64,000 nt of DNA from contig JAEWEY010000004.1 of the NCBI GenBank assembly GCA_023389105.1, forward strand, positions 124,001 through 188,000, read 5' to 3'. Position 1 is the first letter of the stretch. Each line of letters starts with the position of its first letter. The translations under genes and the position numbers were made by a program. Origin of the DNA: Pseudomonadota bacterium (GTDB taxonomy: Bacteria > Pseudomonadota > Alphaproteobacteria > Sphingomonadales > Sphingomonadaceae). The notes below the pieces were generated by a model, which ran no database searches, had not been told where the DNA came from, and saw only the letters and a list, made by a program, of their open reading frames with translations. Shown in pieces: positions 50,595 through 60,379 of this stretch.

Positions 50595-51707
50595 TTATGC
50601 GAGACGAGACACGGTGCGCTGTTGCCGTTCCAGCGCCATCAGCAGGCCAAGGCACAACATCACCGTCATCACGGCCGAGCCGCCGAAGCTGACGAGGGGC
50701 AGGGGAACGCCGACGACCGGTGCAAGTCCCATCACCATCATCAGGTTGATCGAGACGTAGAAGAAGATCGTCGCGGAAAGGCCGGCGGCGGCAAGCTGGG
50801 CGAAGCGAGTGCGGGCATTTTGGCTGACGCGCATTCCCCAGCGGATCACCGCCCCGAACGCGCAAATGAGGATGATACCGCCGACCAGACCCCATTCCTC
50901 CGCCATGGTCGCGAAGACGAAGTCGGTGTGGCCTTCCGGCAGATAGTCGAGGTGGCTCTGGCTGCCCTGCAGGAAGCCCTTGCCCCAAATACCGCCCGAG
51001 CCGATCGCAATTTTCGACTGCGCGATATGGTAGCCGGCCCCTAGCGGATCGCTTTCGGGATCGAGGAAGACGTCGATCCGCTTGCGTTGGTAACCGTGCA
51101 TCATGCTGTAGGCGATTGGGGCGGCGACGGCGACGGCAGCAACGGGGGCCGCAAACAACCACCATGGCAGCCCCGCGAGGAACATTACGGTGACCCCGCA
51201 GAGCATGACCATGATGCAGGTACCGAGATCCGGTTGCACGAGGATCAGGAAGGCTGGCACGCCGAGCAGCGCGACCGCCGGCCAGATCGCGCGCCACTTG
51301 CGGATCTCCGCTGCGGGAACGAGCTCATAAAAGCGGGCCAGCACCAGCACGATCGCGGGCTTCATGAATTCCGAAGGCTGCAGGCGGATCGGGCCGATAT
51401 CCAGCCAGCGCTGTGCGCCCTTGCCGACGAAGCCCATCGCCTCGACCCCGATCAGCATGATCAGCGTTGCTCCGTAAATCGGAAACGTCAGCGCCTTGAT
51501 CGTCGATTCCTTCATCCACGACATGGCGACCGCGATCGACAGGAAACCTGAAAAGACGATCGCCTGCTTGAGCGCCCACGGACGGAGCGAACCGCCCGCC
51601 GCGGAATAAAGGACGATCAGGCCGAAGGTCGCGATACCGGCAACCAGGAAGATCAGCCGCCAAGGAAGCTTCGCGAGCGGCCGAGGAATGATCGCCGAGG
51701 TAATCAT
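50595..51707 (-). CDS. rodA: Rod-shape peptidoglycan glycosyltransferase RodA
   Basis: 370 residues of the SEDS family with ten membrane spans. GVEAMGFVGKGAQRWLDIGP, FILVQPDLGTCIMVMLCGV and the catalytic-loop region LPEGHTDFVFATMAEEWGLVG are present, including the conserved Asp. It polymerises lipid II during elongation with PBP2. The start is ATG 51707, which overlaps the mrdA stop (ATGA); the frame upstream is inside mrdA. Last gene of the mreBCD-mrdA-rodA operon. Confidence 0.95.
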   Translation of the reverse strand: MITSAIIPRPLAKLPWRLIFLVAGIATFGLIVLYSAAGGSLRPWALKQAIVFSGFLSIAVAMSWMKESTIKALTFPIYGATLIMLIGVEAMGFVGKGAQRWLDIGPIRLQPSEFMKPAIVLVLARFYELVPAAEIRKWRAIWPAVALLGVPAFLILVQPDLGTCIMVMLCGVTVMFLAGLPWWLFAAPVAAVAVAAPIAYSMMHGYQRKRIDVFLDPESDPLGAGYHIAQSKIAIGSGGIWGKGFLQGSQSHLDYLPEGHTDFVFATMAEEWGLVGGIILICAFGAVIRWGMRVSQNARTRFAQLAAAGLSATIFFYVSINLMMVMGLAPVVGVPLPLVSFGGSAVMTVMLCLGLLMALERQQRTVSRLA

Positions 51708-53596
51708 GTGGGTTTGCTGGTCTGAGAAAGCGCCTTGAAGGCATCGAGTTGCCGCGCGTTTCGCTCTGCCAATGAGCCGCCCCACTGCTTCTCGAGAGGT
51801 TCGAGGGCAGCCCACGCCTTCTGCTGATCGAACAGATAGGTCATGGTGTCGCGGACGATCGGGGCCGCGGCAGACGCGCCGAACCCGCCGTGCTCGATGA
51901 TGCAGCCGATGGCGTAGCGCGGCTTGTCTGCCGGCGCGAAGGCGATAAACAAGGCGTGGTCGCGGAGGGCCCACGCGCCCTGGTGTCCGCGCTCGCCTAA
52001 GCGAAATACCTGCGCGGTCCCCGTCTTGCCGGCCATCTGCACGCCGTCGAGCGGGAGCTTCGAAGCCACCGCCGTGCCGCTGCCGTTGACCACCGCTGCC
52101 ATTGCGCTCCGGATGATTTCGAGGTGCTTTGGATCGGCGTTGATCGCCGGTGCCGGCTTCGGCTTCTGGCCCATCAGCAAGCGAGGCTGGAGCAGTTTCC
52201 CGGCAGCGAGACGCGCCGGCATCACCGCAAGCTGCAGTGGATTGATCAGCACGTAGCCCTGGCCAATCGACGTATTCGCCGAGTCATAACCCTGCCATTT
52301 GCGATGATACTTCTTCTCCAGCCACTTCGGGCTGGGCATGGTGCCGAAACGCTGGGTCGGCAGCGGAAGATCGAATTCCTGCCCGTACCCCAGCGTGTTG
52401 ACCATTTCCGTGGTCTTCTCGGGATCGGTGATGAGGCCCGTCGCCCAGAAATAGGTGTTGCAGCTGCGCTCGACCGCGGAGTGCATGTCCATCGCGCCGT
52501 GCACGGCGTCGCAGCGGAAGTAGCGGTTTCCGATCTGATAGCCGCCATTGCACAGGACGCGCCGCTTGGGATCGATGCCCTGTTGAAGGAACGCGAGGGC
52601 CATCGCCGGCTTGATCGTCGAGCCTGACGGATAAAGTCCTTGAGAGACCTTGTTCAGTAGCGGGATGTGGTCGTTTGCGGACAACATCTTCCACTCGGTC
52701 TGCCCGATGCCCTCGCTGAAGCTGTTGGGGTCGAACGCTGGCATGGACACGAAGGCCAGCATGTCGCCGGACGCGACATCCATGGCGACCAGTGCGCCCG
52801 ACTGGTCGCCCATCCGTCGCGCTGCATATTGCTGCAAACCCTGGTCGATGGTCAGCTGCACGGTCTGGCCGCTGCGGTCCGGCTTGGGATCGAGTTCCTT
52901 CACCAGCTTGCCGCGCGCCGTGACCTCGACACGCTGTCCGCCCGGAGTTCCGCGCAGATACGGCTCAAGGACCTTTTCCAGGCCCTGCTTGCCGATCTTG
53001 AATCCCGGAATGATTAGCAGCGGGTTCTTGTCTTCGGCCTCATATTCCTTGGCGTTCGCAGTACCGACGTAGCCGAGCAGGTGCGCGACCGCGGGACCGT
53101 CGGGATAATATCGCGAATAGCCACGAGTTGCCTGAACGCCGGGCAGGTCGGGGAGCCGGACGGTCACCGCGGCATATTTCTCGTAGGAGATATTGTCGGC
53201 CACCGAGACGGGGCGGAACCCGCGTGAATCGGCCAATTCCCGCCGGATCCGCTCGACGTCATCTTCATTGAGGGCAATCAGCTTCGCCAATTCGCCGACG
53301 ACGTCGCGATCCTTTTCAAGCTGCTGCGGGATGATATCGACGCGGAAGCTCGACCGGTTGATGGCAATCGGCTTGCCGTTGCGGTCGATGATCCAACCGC
53401 GACGTGGCGGCACCGGGATCAACTGAACGCGGTTGCTTTCGCTGAGCAGATTGTATTTTTCGTTCTGAGCGACCGCCAGCCAGCCCATCCGGCCGATTAG
53501 CAGCCCGCCAACCGCAACCTGCGCACCGCCAAGCAGCATCATCCGCCGCGAAAAGGTGATGGACTGATGCGCGTTGGTGAAGCGGACATGTTTCAC
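51704..53596 (-). CDS. mrdA: Penicillin-binding protein 2 (elongation transpeptidase)
   Basis: About 630 residues. One membrane anchor near residue 20 (MLLGGAQVAVGGLLIGRMG), dimerisation domain, then the transpeptidase with SxxK in YPSGSTIKP, SxN in ERSCNTYF and KTG in MAGKTGTAQVF. It crosslinks the wall made by RodA. GTG at 53596 overlaps the mreD stop (GTGA) and gives the usual short cytoplasmic tail; longer starts lie inside mreD. Confidence 0.94.
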   Translation of the reverse strand: MKHVRFTNAHQSITFSRRMMLLGGAQVAVGGLLIGRMGWLAVAQNEKYNLLSESNRVQLIPVPPRRGWIIDRNGKPIAINRSSFRVDIIPQQLEKDRDVVGELAKLIALNEDDVERIRRELADSRGFRPVSVADNISYEKYAAVTVRLPDLPGVQATRGYSRYYPDGPAVAHLLGYVGTANAKEYEAEDKNPLLIIPGFKIGKQGLEKVLEPYLRGTPGGQRVEVTARGKLVKELDPKPDRSGQTVQLTIDQGLQQYAARRMGDQSGALVAMDVASGDMLAFVSMPAFDPNSFSEGIGQTEWKMLSANDHIPLLNKVSQGLYPSGSTIKPAMALAFLQQGIDPKRRVLCNGGYQIGNRYFRCDAVHGAMDMHSAVERSCNTYFWATGLITDPEKTTEMVNTLGYGQEFDLPLPTQRFGTMPSPKWLEKKYHRKWQGYDSANTSIGQGYVLINPLQLAVMPARLAAGKLLQPRLLMGQKPKPAPAINADPKHLEIIRSAMAAVVNGSGTAVASKLPLDGVQMAGKTGTAQVFRLGERGHQGAWALRDHALFIAFAPADKPRYAIGCIIEHGGFGASAAAPIVRDTMTYLFDQQKAWAALEPLEKQWGGSLAERNARQLDAFKALSQTSKPT

Positions 53597-54117
53597 CGGC
53601 CCAGCCTCCACCGGTCGGTCCGGGCAATTAGCCATGCAACCGCTGGGAACACGCAAATCGAAATCACGATCGCGGGCACCATCTTGATGAAGTCCGGGGC
53701 ACCGTCGGCGATCTTCGCGACGCGCCATTGCAGCCATTGGTCAGTCGCGATCAGCACCGCCGCAAGCACCCATTCGATCCAGTAATCGCGCCACATCGTG
53801 CGGCGGTCGATCAGGTCGAGCGCCAGCATGGTCGCACTCCACAAGGCGACGGACAATCCTACCGGATAGCCGGTGAACAGGTCGTTGACGAAGCCGAGCG
53901 GCGCGGCCCACCACGGCGGCCACGGGTCGGCGCGGAGCAGGCGCCAACTGATGAAGACCAGGTAACCGAAATTGGGATACCACCCGCTGGTAGAAACGAT
54001 CGGCAATGCTGCGAGCAGCGACGCCGCAACCACCGTCATGGCAGGGAGATAGGCGGCGAACGGCGAGGGCTGCCGGCCGAGCTTACCCGGTGCAGGGCCA
54101 AGGGCGGAGCGAACCAT
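53593..54117 (-). CDS. mreD: Rod-shape-determining protein MreD
   Basis: 174 residues, five hydrophobic segments, with PLGFVNDLFTGYPVGLSVAL typical of MreD. An inner-membrane part of the elongasome. It overlaps mrdA by four bases and mreC by one base. Weakly conserved family; the operon position makes it safe. Confidence 0.88.
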   Translation of the reverse strand: MVRSALGPAPGKLGRQPSPFAAYLPAMTVVAASLLAALPIVSTSGWYPNFGYLVFISWRLLRADPWPPWWAAPLGFVNDLFTGYPVGLSVALWSATMLALDLIDRRTMWRDYWIEWVLAAVLIATDQWLQWRVAKIADGAPDFIKMVPAIVISICVFPAVAWLIARTDRWRLGR

Positions 54118-54995
54118 CAGGGCGTCTCCGGCTCGGCGCGCGCGCTTTCAGCCGCGACCGCTTCCGGTTCGAAGGGCAACTCAACGATCGCGAAGCTGGT
54201 TGTCGATGGATCGGCCAGTGGCAGCGCGATCGCGCCATCGTCATCAAGCTTCACCACGCGCGCGATCGGGACTAGCGGCGGGTAGAGGCCACCCGTGCCG
54301 GAGGTGATGATGATGTCCCCGCGCTTGAAGGGGTTGCGGCCGACCTCGAGCGGACGGACGCTGATGGTGCCGTCGCCACGACCCTGCGCGATGACCGGAA
54401 TGCCGCCGCGAAGCATCCTTGCCGGGATAATGTTCGAGCGGTCGGAAATAAGCAGTACGCGCGAGGCGAGGGTGCCGGCATCGATGATCCGCCCGACCAA
54501 TCCACTCGGCGATCGAACCGGCATGCCGATGCGAACTCCGTCGCTGGTTCCTGCCGACAGGATCGCGAAGCGGCGCGGACTGTTGAAGGACGAGCCAACG
54601 ATGCGTCCGGTCGCGAGGGTCGTCCGCTCCCGTTCACGCAGCTGCAGCGTTGCCTTCAGCTGCTGGTTCTCCAGGAAAATTGCTTTTGCTTCGACCATGC
54701 GTTGAAGCATCGCCGAGCGTTCTCGCTTCAGCTTGGCGTTCTGGTTCGCGGCGTCCCAGTAATTGCCGGCGCCGGTAAAAATTCCGGCGCCCGTCGCCGT
54801 CACTTCATGCAGGCCGGTCGAGATGGGCCCGGTCACGTCCAGGGCGATGCCGCGCACGCGGTCGAACTGTTGCGGCGCGACCAGCGACAGAACGAGCAGG
54901 ATCAAGCCGACGATGATGCCGGCCATCACCGCGAGGAAGCTGATGAACAGCCCGTACTGGGCCCGACGCGACCAGCCGGGACGCGCGGTCGCCAC
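54117..54995 (-). CDS. mreC: Rod-shape-determining protein MreC
   Basis: 292 residues. An N-terminal membrane span (AQYGLFISFLAVMAGIIVGL), a coiled coil (LKRERSAMLQRMVEAKAIFL), then the two beta-barrel periplasmic domain with GIRIGMPV-like repeats (SDGVRIGMPVRSPSGLVGRI; FKRGDIIITSGTGGLYPPLV). It activates PBP2 in the periplasm. The acidic tail after residue 270 is variable. Confidence 0.92.
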   Translation of the reverse strand: MATARPGWSRRAQYGLFISFLAVMAGIIVGLILLVLSLVAPQQFDRVRGIALDVTGPISTGLHEVTATGAGIFTGAGNYWDAANQNAKLKRERSAMLQRMVEAKAIFLENQQLKATLQLRERERTTLATGRIVGSSFNSPRRFAILSAGTSDGVRIGMPVRSPSGLVGRIIDAGTLASRVLLISDRSNIIPARMLRGGIPVIAQGRGDGTISVRPLEVGRNPFKRGDIIITSGTGGLYPPLVPIARVVKLDDDGAIALPLADPSTTSFAIVELPFEPEAVAAESARAEPETP

Positions 54996-55009
54996 CGCCT
55001 AAGCTTTCG

Positions 55010-56053
55010 TCAGGCGGTCTGGAGGACGCCGCGGAACTGCTCTTCCTCCAGCGCGCGGCCCGTGCCGAGCGCAACGCAGGTGAGCGGATCGTCGGCGACG
55101 GTGACGGGAAGGCCGGTCTCGTCGCGCAGCACCTCGTCCAGGCCCTGCAGCAGCGCACCGCCACCGGTCAGAACAATGCCCTGGTCGCAGATGTCGGCGG
55201 CCAGTTCCGGCGCGGTGTTTTCCAGCGCAATGCGGACGCCCTCGACGATCGTGCCGACGGGTTCGGAGAGCGCCTCAGCGATCTGGCCCTGATTGATCGA
55301 GATTTCCTTCGGCACACCGTTGACGAGGTCGCGGCCCTTGATGTGCACGGTCTTGCCGATGCCATCGACGGGCGGCTTGGCAATGCCGACTTCCTTCTTG
55401 ATCCGCTCTGCCGTGGCTTCACCGATCAGGAGATTGTGGTTGCGGCGGACGTAGGACGAAATCGCTTCGTCCATCTTGTCGCCGCCGACGCGGACCGACG
55501 TGGTGTAGGCGAGGCCGCGGAGCGACAGCACGGCGACTTCGGTCGTGCCGCCGCCGATGTCGACGACCATCGATCCGATCGGCTGGGTCACCGGCATGTC
55601 GGCGCCGATCGCGGCGGCCATCGGCTCTTCGATCAGGTAGACGGCACTGGCGCCCGCGTTCGAGGCGGCGTCGCGGATCGCGCGGCGTTCGACGCTGGTC
55701 GAGCCCGAAGGGACGCAAATGACGATTTCCGGGAAGCGCCAGGCGCGCATCTTGCCGCCGTGCACCTTGTGAATGAAGTGCTTGATCATCTGCTCGGCGA
55801 CATCGATGTCGGCGATGACGCCGTCACGGAGCGGGCGAATGGCCTCAATCTGGTCGGGCGTCTTGCCCATCATCAGCTTGGCGTCGTCACCAACAGCCTT
55901 GACCTTCTTGACGCCGTTGATGGTCTCGATGGCGACCACCGACGGCTCATTCAGGACGATGCCGCGGCCGCGAACGTAGACGAGGGTGTTGGCGGTTCCC
56001 AGGTCGATCGCCATGTCGTGCGACATCCATTTGAACCAACGATTCCAGAACAT
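55010..56053 (-). CDS. mreB: Rod-shape-determining actin-like protein MreB
   Basis: 347 residues. MFWNRWFKWMSHDMAIDLGT gives the amphipathic membrane-binding start and the phosphate-1 loop; phosphate-2 is MVVDIGGGTTEVAVL and the adenosine loop LTGGGALLQGLDE. It forms membrane filaments that guide wall synthesis. ATG 56053 is chosen over 56107 because the family starts there. First gene of the mre operon, divergent from mutL across about 150 bp. Confidence 0.96.
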   Translation of the reverse strand: MFWNRWFKWMSHDMAIDLGTANTLVYVRGRGIVLNEPSVVAIETINGVKKVKAVGDDAKLMMGKTPDQIEAIRPLRDGVIADIDVAEQMIKHFIHKVHGGKMRAWRFPEIVICVPSGSTSVERRAIRDAASNAGASAVYLIEEPMAAAIGADMPVTQPIGSMVVDIGGGTTEVAVLSLRGLAYTTSVRVGGDKMDEAISSYVRRNHNLLIGEATAERIKKEVGIAKPPVDGIGKTVHIKGRDLVNGVPKEISINQGQIAEALSEPVGTIVEGVRIALENTAPELAADICDQGIVLTGGGALLQGLDEVLRDETGLPVTVADDPLTCVALGTGRALEEEQFRGVLQTA

Positions 56054-56206
56054 TAAAACCCCGCCTCTCGCTGTCGCCCGTTCGCGGCGCAATCTTCGTC
56101 GCGCCACTTAAGTTATGATTCACCCCAACCCGTTGAATGCGCCCTGAATTTCCGCGAAAAATCAGGACTTCGCCGGCGCGTTCCGAATGGGCTAGGAATG
56201 GTTAAC

Positions 56207-57946
56207 ATGTCAATAAGAAGGCTGCCCCCGGAACTCGTCAACCGCATCGCCGCCGGCGAGGTGGTGGAACGCCCTGCCAGCGCGTTGAAAGAACTTGTGG
56301 AAAACTCGCTCGACGCCGGGGCGCGGCAGGTCTCGGTCCGGCTGCAGGCGGGCGGCCTCGAACTCATCGAAGTAACTGACGACGGGTTGGGCATGACGCC
56401 GAACGACATGCGGCTGGCGCTGGAGCGTCACGCGACGTCCAAGCTGCCGACCGATGCCATCGACCGCATCGAAAGCTTCGGCTTCCGCGGCGAGGCGCTG
56501 CCGTCCATCGCTAGCGTATCGCGATTGACCATGGAAAGCCGGCCGCGCGGCAGCGACGGTTGGCGCATCGTCATCGATCATGGTGAACCAGGCGGGGAGG
56601 GGCCGGCGGCGCTGCCGCCTGGGACGCGCATCCGCGTCGAAGGCCTGTTCGACAAGGTGCCCGCCCGCCGCAAATTCCTCCGCAGCCCGCGGGCTGAATA
56701 TGCCGCCTGTCTCGACGCAATCCGCCGCCTCGCGATGGCGCGGAGCGATGTCGGCTTCACGCTGGATCATGATGGCCGCCGCATCCTGACGCTGCAGCCC
56801 GCAGATGCACCGACCCGCGTAGCTGAGCTGCTAAGCCACGAGCTCGACCGCCACGGCGTCGGGATCGAATGCGTCCGCGACGGCGTCGCGCTTAGCGGCG
56901 TGATCAGCCTGCCGACTTTCAATCGCGGCGTCGCCGACCAGCAATATCTGTTCGTCAATTCGCGGCCGGTGAAGGATCGCCTGCTCGTCGGCGGTTTGCG
57001 CGCGGCATATCGCGACCTGATCGCCCGTGACCGGCACCCGATCGCCGCTCTGTTCCTCGACGTTCCGCTCGACGAAGTGGATGTCAACGTGCACCCGGCG
57101 AAAACCGAGGTGCGGTTCCGCGATCCGGCCGCCATTCGTGGTCTCATCGTCGGCGGCCTCCGCCGTGCGCTCGACGAGGAAAGTCAGCGCAGCGCCGCGC
57201 GAGAGCAGGCCGCCTCGCCGGTAATGTGGACGAGCAGCAACAGCTATACGCCAGAGCCGGGCCTCAGCCCCGGCGTTCCAAGCGTTCGCGAGGAACAGCG
57301 GAGCTTCGAACCGCTCACCTTCGTCCCGCAGGCCCGCGCCGAACCGGCGGTCGAGCCTGTCCGCGACTTTCCGCTTGGCGTTGCGCGGGGACAGGTGGCC
57401 GCCACCTACATCGTCGCCGAAGCCGAAGACGGTCTGATCATCGTCGACCAGCATGCCGCTCACGAACGGCTCGTCCTCGAGCGGATGCGCGCGGCGAGGG
57501 AGGGGGGCGTGGTTGCGCGACAGGCTCTTCTGCTGCCCGAGGTTGTCGAACTCGACGAACCCGATTGCGACCGCCTCGAAGCTGCAGCCGGAGAGCTCGG
57601 CGGCATGGGTCTCGACCTTGAGCGGTTCGGTCCTTCGACCATGCTCGTCCGCGCCGTCCCAGCGGCGCTCGGCAAGACCGACGCTGCCGGACTTCTCGCC
57701 GACCTTGCCGCGGAAATCGCGGAGCTGGGCGGCCCGCTCAGCCTGCGGGACAAGCTGGACCTCGTCGCCGCGACGATCGCATGCCATGGCTCCGTTCGCG
57801 CCGGCCGCATCCTCTCGGTCCCCGAGATGAATGCCTTGCTTCGCGAAATGGAAGTCACGCCGCGATCCGGCCAGTGCAATCACGGCCGCCCCACGTGGGT
57901 AAAGCTGGGCCACGGCGAAATCGAGAAACTGTTCGGCCGGAAATAG
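56207..57946 (+). CDS. mutL: DNA mismatch repair protein MutL with endonuclease motif
   Basis: About 579 residues. GHKL ATPase domain with LVENSLDAGA, DDGLGM and GFRGEALPSIASVS. The C-terminal domain has DQHAAHERLVLE, which fits the DQHA(x)2E(x)4E endonuclease motif, and QCNHGRPT. MutL nicks the new strand itself, as expected in bacteria without MutH. ATG 56207 (MSIRRLPPELVN) has AGGA nine bases upstream; ATG 56198 is also in frame. Confidence 0.95.
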   Translation: MSIRRLPPELVNRIAAGEVVERPASALKELVENSLDAGARQVSVRLQAGGLELIEVTDDGLGMTPNDMRLALERHATSKLPTDAIDRIESFGFRGEALPSIASVSRLTMESRPRGSDGWRIVIDHGEPGGEGPAALPPGTRIRVEGLFDKVPARRKFLRSPRAEYAACLDAIRRLAMARSDVGFTLDHDGRRILTLQPADAPTRVAELLSHELDRHGVGIECVRDGVALSGVISLPTFNRGVADQQYLFVNSRPVKDRLLVGGLRAAYRDLIARDRHPIAALFLDVPLDEVDVNVHPAKTEVRFRDPAAIRGLIVGGLRRALDEESQRSAAREQAASPVMWTSSNSYTPEPGLSPGVPSVREEQRSFEPLTFVPQARAEPAVEPVRDFPLGVARGQVAATYIVAEAEDGLIIVDQHAAHERLVLERMRAAREGGVVARQALLLPEVVELDEPDCDRLEAAAGELGGMGLDLERFGPSTMLVRAVPAALGKTDAAGLLADLAAEIAELGGPLSLRDKLDLVAATIACHGSVRAGRILSVPEMNALLREMEVTPRSGQCNHGRPTWVKLGHGEIEKLFGRK

Positions 57947-57953
57947 TCAGCCG

Positions 57954-58790
57954 TCAGACTTCCTTGCGCACCTGAGCATGGTTCAGCAGTGCGACGAACA
58001 CCACACCGCCGATCGAGTTTCCAAGGAACGCGGGAATTAGGAAGCGCATCGCATAGTCGGACCACCCGATCGCCCCCCGCATTGCGGCAAGCGCGGTCTC
58101 GGCGGAGCCCGCGATCACGTGACTGAATTCACCGGCCGAGATCAGCCAGGTTACCGCGACGATGACCAGAATGCGTGCCGCTCCCGCCGCCGGCATCAGC
58201 CAGACCATGAGCGCGATAAGCCATCCGGCGACGATCGCCTTGGCCAACACGGACACAAAGCCCGGCTCGACCGCCTTCACGCCGAGGTCCGTCATCGACT
58301 GGAGATATTCCGGTTTCAGGAGGTGCGGCATCGTCATCGCGGCGGCAAACAAGGTTGTCCCCAGGATATTCGCTGCGAACACTACGGCCCAATAGCGGCC
58401 GACCGCTGACAGCGGATGCGAGCCGTGAAGCACCGGGAGCATCGCCGTTAGCGTCGTTTCGGTAAACAGCTGTTGCCGGCCCATCGTGACGAAGATGAAG
58501 CCGAGCGCGTAGCCAAAAGCAGCCACGAGGGGTCGCCATGGCGTGTCCGGCAAGGCAGCCATTAGCACGCCCTGTCCGACCATCGATGTCCCGATGGTCA
58601 AACCGGCGGCAAGGCCCGACCAAGCGACTGATGAGGAATGCCGCTCAAGCTCTTCGGTGCCTTCCAGCCTAATTGCTTCATGAACCACCTTCGCGGAGGT
58701 GCTCGATCGCTCGTCGGCTTCCTCGATCTCCCGATTGGACAATGGAGATCCTTGCTTTTCCTTGTGAATCATCCGCTCGCGGTCGGCCAT
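57954..58790 (-). CDS. Formate/nitrite transporter family channel
   Basis: About 278 residues. A polar N-terminus (LSNREIEEADERSSTSAKVV) and six membrane spans with the FNT slit motifs (GLAAGLTIGTSMVGQG; TETTLTAMLPVL; SAGEFSHVIAGSAE). It may pass formate, nitrite or hydrosulfide; members with the N-terminal extension are common in alphaproteobacteria and unassigned. ATG 58790 or 58772 are likely starts. Convergent with mutL, 7 bp apart. Confidence 0.85.
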   Translation of the reverse strand: MADRERMIHKEKQGSPLSNREIEEADERSSTSAKVVHEAIRLEGTEELERHSSSVAWSGLAAGLTIGTSMVGQGVLMAALPDTPWRPLVAAFGYALGFIFVTMGRQQLFTETTLTAMLPVLHGSHPLSAVGRYWAVVFAANILGTTLFAAAMTMPHLLKPEYLQSMTDLGVKAVEPGFVSVLAKAIVAGWLIALMVWLMPAAGAARILVIVAVTWLISAGEFSHVIAGSAETALAAMRGAIGWSDYAMRFLIPAFLGNSIGGVVFVALLNHAQVRKEV

Positions 58791-58887
58791 GTGCGCACAA
58801 CTCGCTAGGACAGCGGGAAGGCTCAACGGATGTTACTCTTCGGAACATTTGGTCCTCACGCCTTTTGATTGGCCGAAGGAGCGCCAC

Positions 58888-59145
58888 ATGAGTGATGACA
58901 AAAAGCCGATGCAGGCGTCGGGATCCGACGGGCTTGGAGCGGAGCTGGCGGAAGAGAACCACAAGCCCAGCGCTGATCGCCCGGACATGGCGACCAATCC
59001 GGGGCCATTCGGCGGCGGCGCTTACCCCAGTCCGCACAACGATCCGGACAACGCCGATCCGCAGAATACCTTCATGGGCCATGGCGGCCAGAGCGATCTT
59101 GGGGTGATGGGCGATCAGGATAAGGGACCTGACGAGGACGAATAG
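58888..59145 (+). CDS. Small acidic disordered protein
   Basis: 85 residues, rich in Asp, Gly, Pro and Asn (NPGPFGGGAYPSPHNDPDNA; GDQDKGPDEDE), so probably unstructured. ATG 58888 has AAGGAG six bases upstream, a good site that decides the start. No family known to me. Divergent from the FNT channel gene, from which it is about 100 bp away. Confidence 0.65.
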   Translation: MSDDKKPMQASGSDGLGAELAEENHKPSADRPDMATNPGPFGGGAYPSPHNDPDNADPQNTFMGHGGQSDLGVMGDQDKGPDEDE

Positions 59146-59203
59146 CCAATCGTCCGCCGCGGTGGCATCACGATGGTGGTGAACTAATCGAGCGGTCGGA
59201 CTT

Positions 59204-59584
59204 ATGCCCTTTCTCGTTGTGTTTCTCGGCGCGGGCATCGGCGGCGCCCTCCGCCATGGCGTAAATGTCGGGGCTGCTCGCCTGTTCGGGCTCGGCTTTC
59301 CTGCCGGCACGCTGATCGTCAACATCCTCGGCTCATTCGCGATGGGTTTGCTCGCAGGATATTTCGCGATCCGCACGGGCACCGACCAGCACCTGCGCCT
59401 GTTCCTGACTACGGGTCTCTTGGGCGGCTTTACCACCTTCTCCGCCTTCTCGCTGGACGCTGCCCTGCTGATCGAGCGCCACGCCTATGGCCTGGCGGCG
59501 GCCTACGCTTTGGGATCGGTCATCGCCAGCGTTTCGGCATTGTTCGTGGGGCTTGCCGCCGCTAGGGGCTGGCCGTTCCCTTAA
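59204..59584 (+). CDS. crcB: Fluoride export channel CrcB/FluC
   Basis: 126 residues with four membrane spans. GAGIGGALRHGVN, GTLIVNILGSFAMGLL and the sodium-site motif GGFTTFSAFSLDA are diagnostic. It lets fluoride leave the cell as a dual-topology dimer. Followed 10 bp later by the inorganic pyrophosphatase gene, an enzyme that fluoride strongly inhibits. Confidence 0.93.
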   Translation: MPFLVVFLGAGIGGALRHGVNVGAARLFGLGFPAGTLIVNILGSFAMGLLAGYFAIRTGTDQHLRLFLTTGLLGGFTTFSAFSLDAALLIERHAYGLAAAYALGSVIASVSALFVGLAAARGWPFP

Positions 59585-59594
59585 GATTGCACCC

Positions 59595-60140
59595 ATGAAC
59601 ATCGATCTCATTCCGACTGGCGATAACCCGCCTGAAAACATCAACGTCGTCATCGAAGTCCCCGTCGGCGGGGAACCGGTGAAGTACGAATTCGACAAGA
59701 AGTCCGGCGCCTTGTTCGTCGACCGCATCCTGCACACGCCAATGCGCTATCCGGCAAATTACGGCTTCGTGCCGCATACGCTGTCGCCGGACGGCGATCC
59801 GCTCGACGCGCTGGTCATCGCGCGCTCGCCATTCGTCCCTGGCTGCGTCGTCCGCGCCCGGCCGATCGGCGTCCTCAACCTCGAGGACGAGCATGGCGGC
59901 GATGAGAAGCTCATCTGCGTGCCGGTCGACACGACGTTCCCTTATTACGCGGACGTTGGGGAGCGGCAGGATCTGCCCTCGATCGTGCTGCAGCAGATCG
60001 AGCACTTCTTCACCCATTACAAGGACCTGGAGCAGGACAAATGGGTGCGCATCGGCAAGTGGGGCGATGCGGCGGATGCAGCGCGCATTCTGGTTGAGGC
60101 GATCGATCGCGCCCGGCAGGCCGGCAACGTCCCCGCCTGA
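59595..60140 (+). CDS. ppa: Inorganic pyrophosphatase (family I)
   Basis: 181 residues. The signature DGDPLDALVIA holds the three metal-binding Asp. VPVGGEPVKYEFDKKSGALF and RYPANYGFVPHTL complete the site, and FFTHYKDLEQDKWVRIGKWG is the usual C-terminal part. It splits pyrophosphate and pulls biosynthesis forward. ATG 59595 is the family start; the frame extends into crcB. Confidence 0.95.
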   Translation: MNIDLIPTGDNPPENINVVIEVPVGGEPVKYEFDKKSGALFVDRILHTPMRYPANYGFVPHTLSPDGDPLDALVIARSPFVPGCVVRARPIGVLNLEDEHGGDEKLICVPVDTTFPYYADVGERQDLPSIVLQQIEHFFTHYKDLEQDKWVRIGKWGDAADAARILVEAIDRARQAGNVPA

Positions 60141-60202
60141 GGTAGGATTCGCCCTGCTCCTGTGCTAAGCCCGCGTTGGGCAAGCACTACAGGAGCGGGG
60201 TC

Positions 60203-60379
60203 ATGGCGACCGAAGACCGCATCTATTTCGCGCAGCGAGCGGCTGAAGAGCAGGAGCGGGCGTCGTCGGCGACCGATCCGAACGCGGCGGAGGCCCATCG
60301 CCGAATGCGACTGGTCTATCTCGAGCGGGCAAGCGTTGGAGAGCGCATGGCGTCCACCGTGCCGGAAGCCATCGGATAA
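60203..60379 (+). CDS. Small hypothetical protein
   Basis: 58 residues, one charged helix (YFAQRAAEEQERASSATDPN, then AEAHRRMRLVYLERA). ATG 60203 has GGAGCGGGG upstream. Resembles short sphingomonad proteins of unknown function that start near a '(D/E)R.YF..RA..E' pattern. It ends at the very base before the convergent ilvC-like gene. Confidence 0.65.
   Translation: MATEDRIYFAQRAAEEQERASSATDPNAAEAHRRMRLVYLERASVGERMASTVPEAIG

Noticed and set aside
59146..59203. Fluoride riboswitch before crcB
   Set aside because: CGATGGTGGTG recalls the GATGG of the crcB motif, but the 58-bp gap is too short for the second helix and the conserved 3' part is missing.
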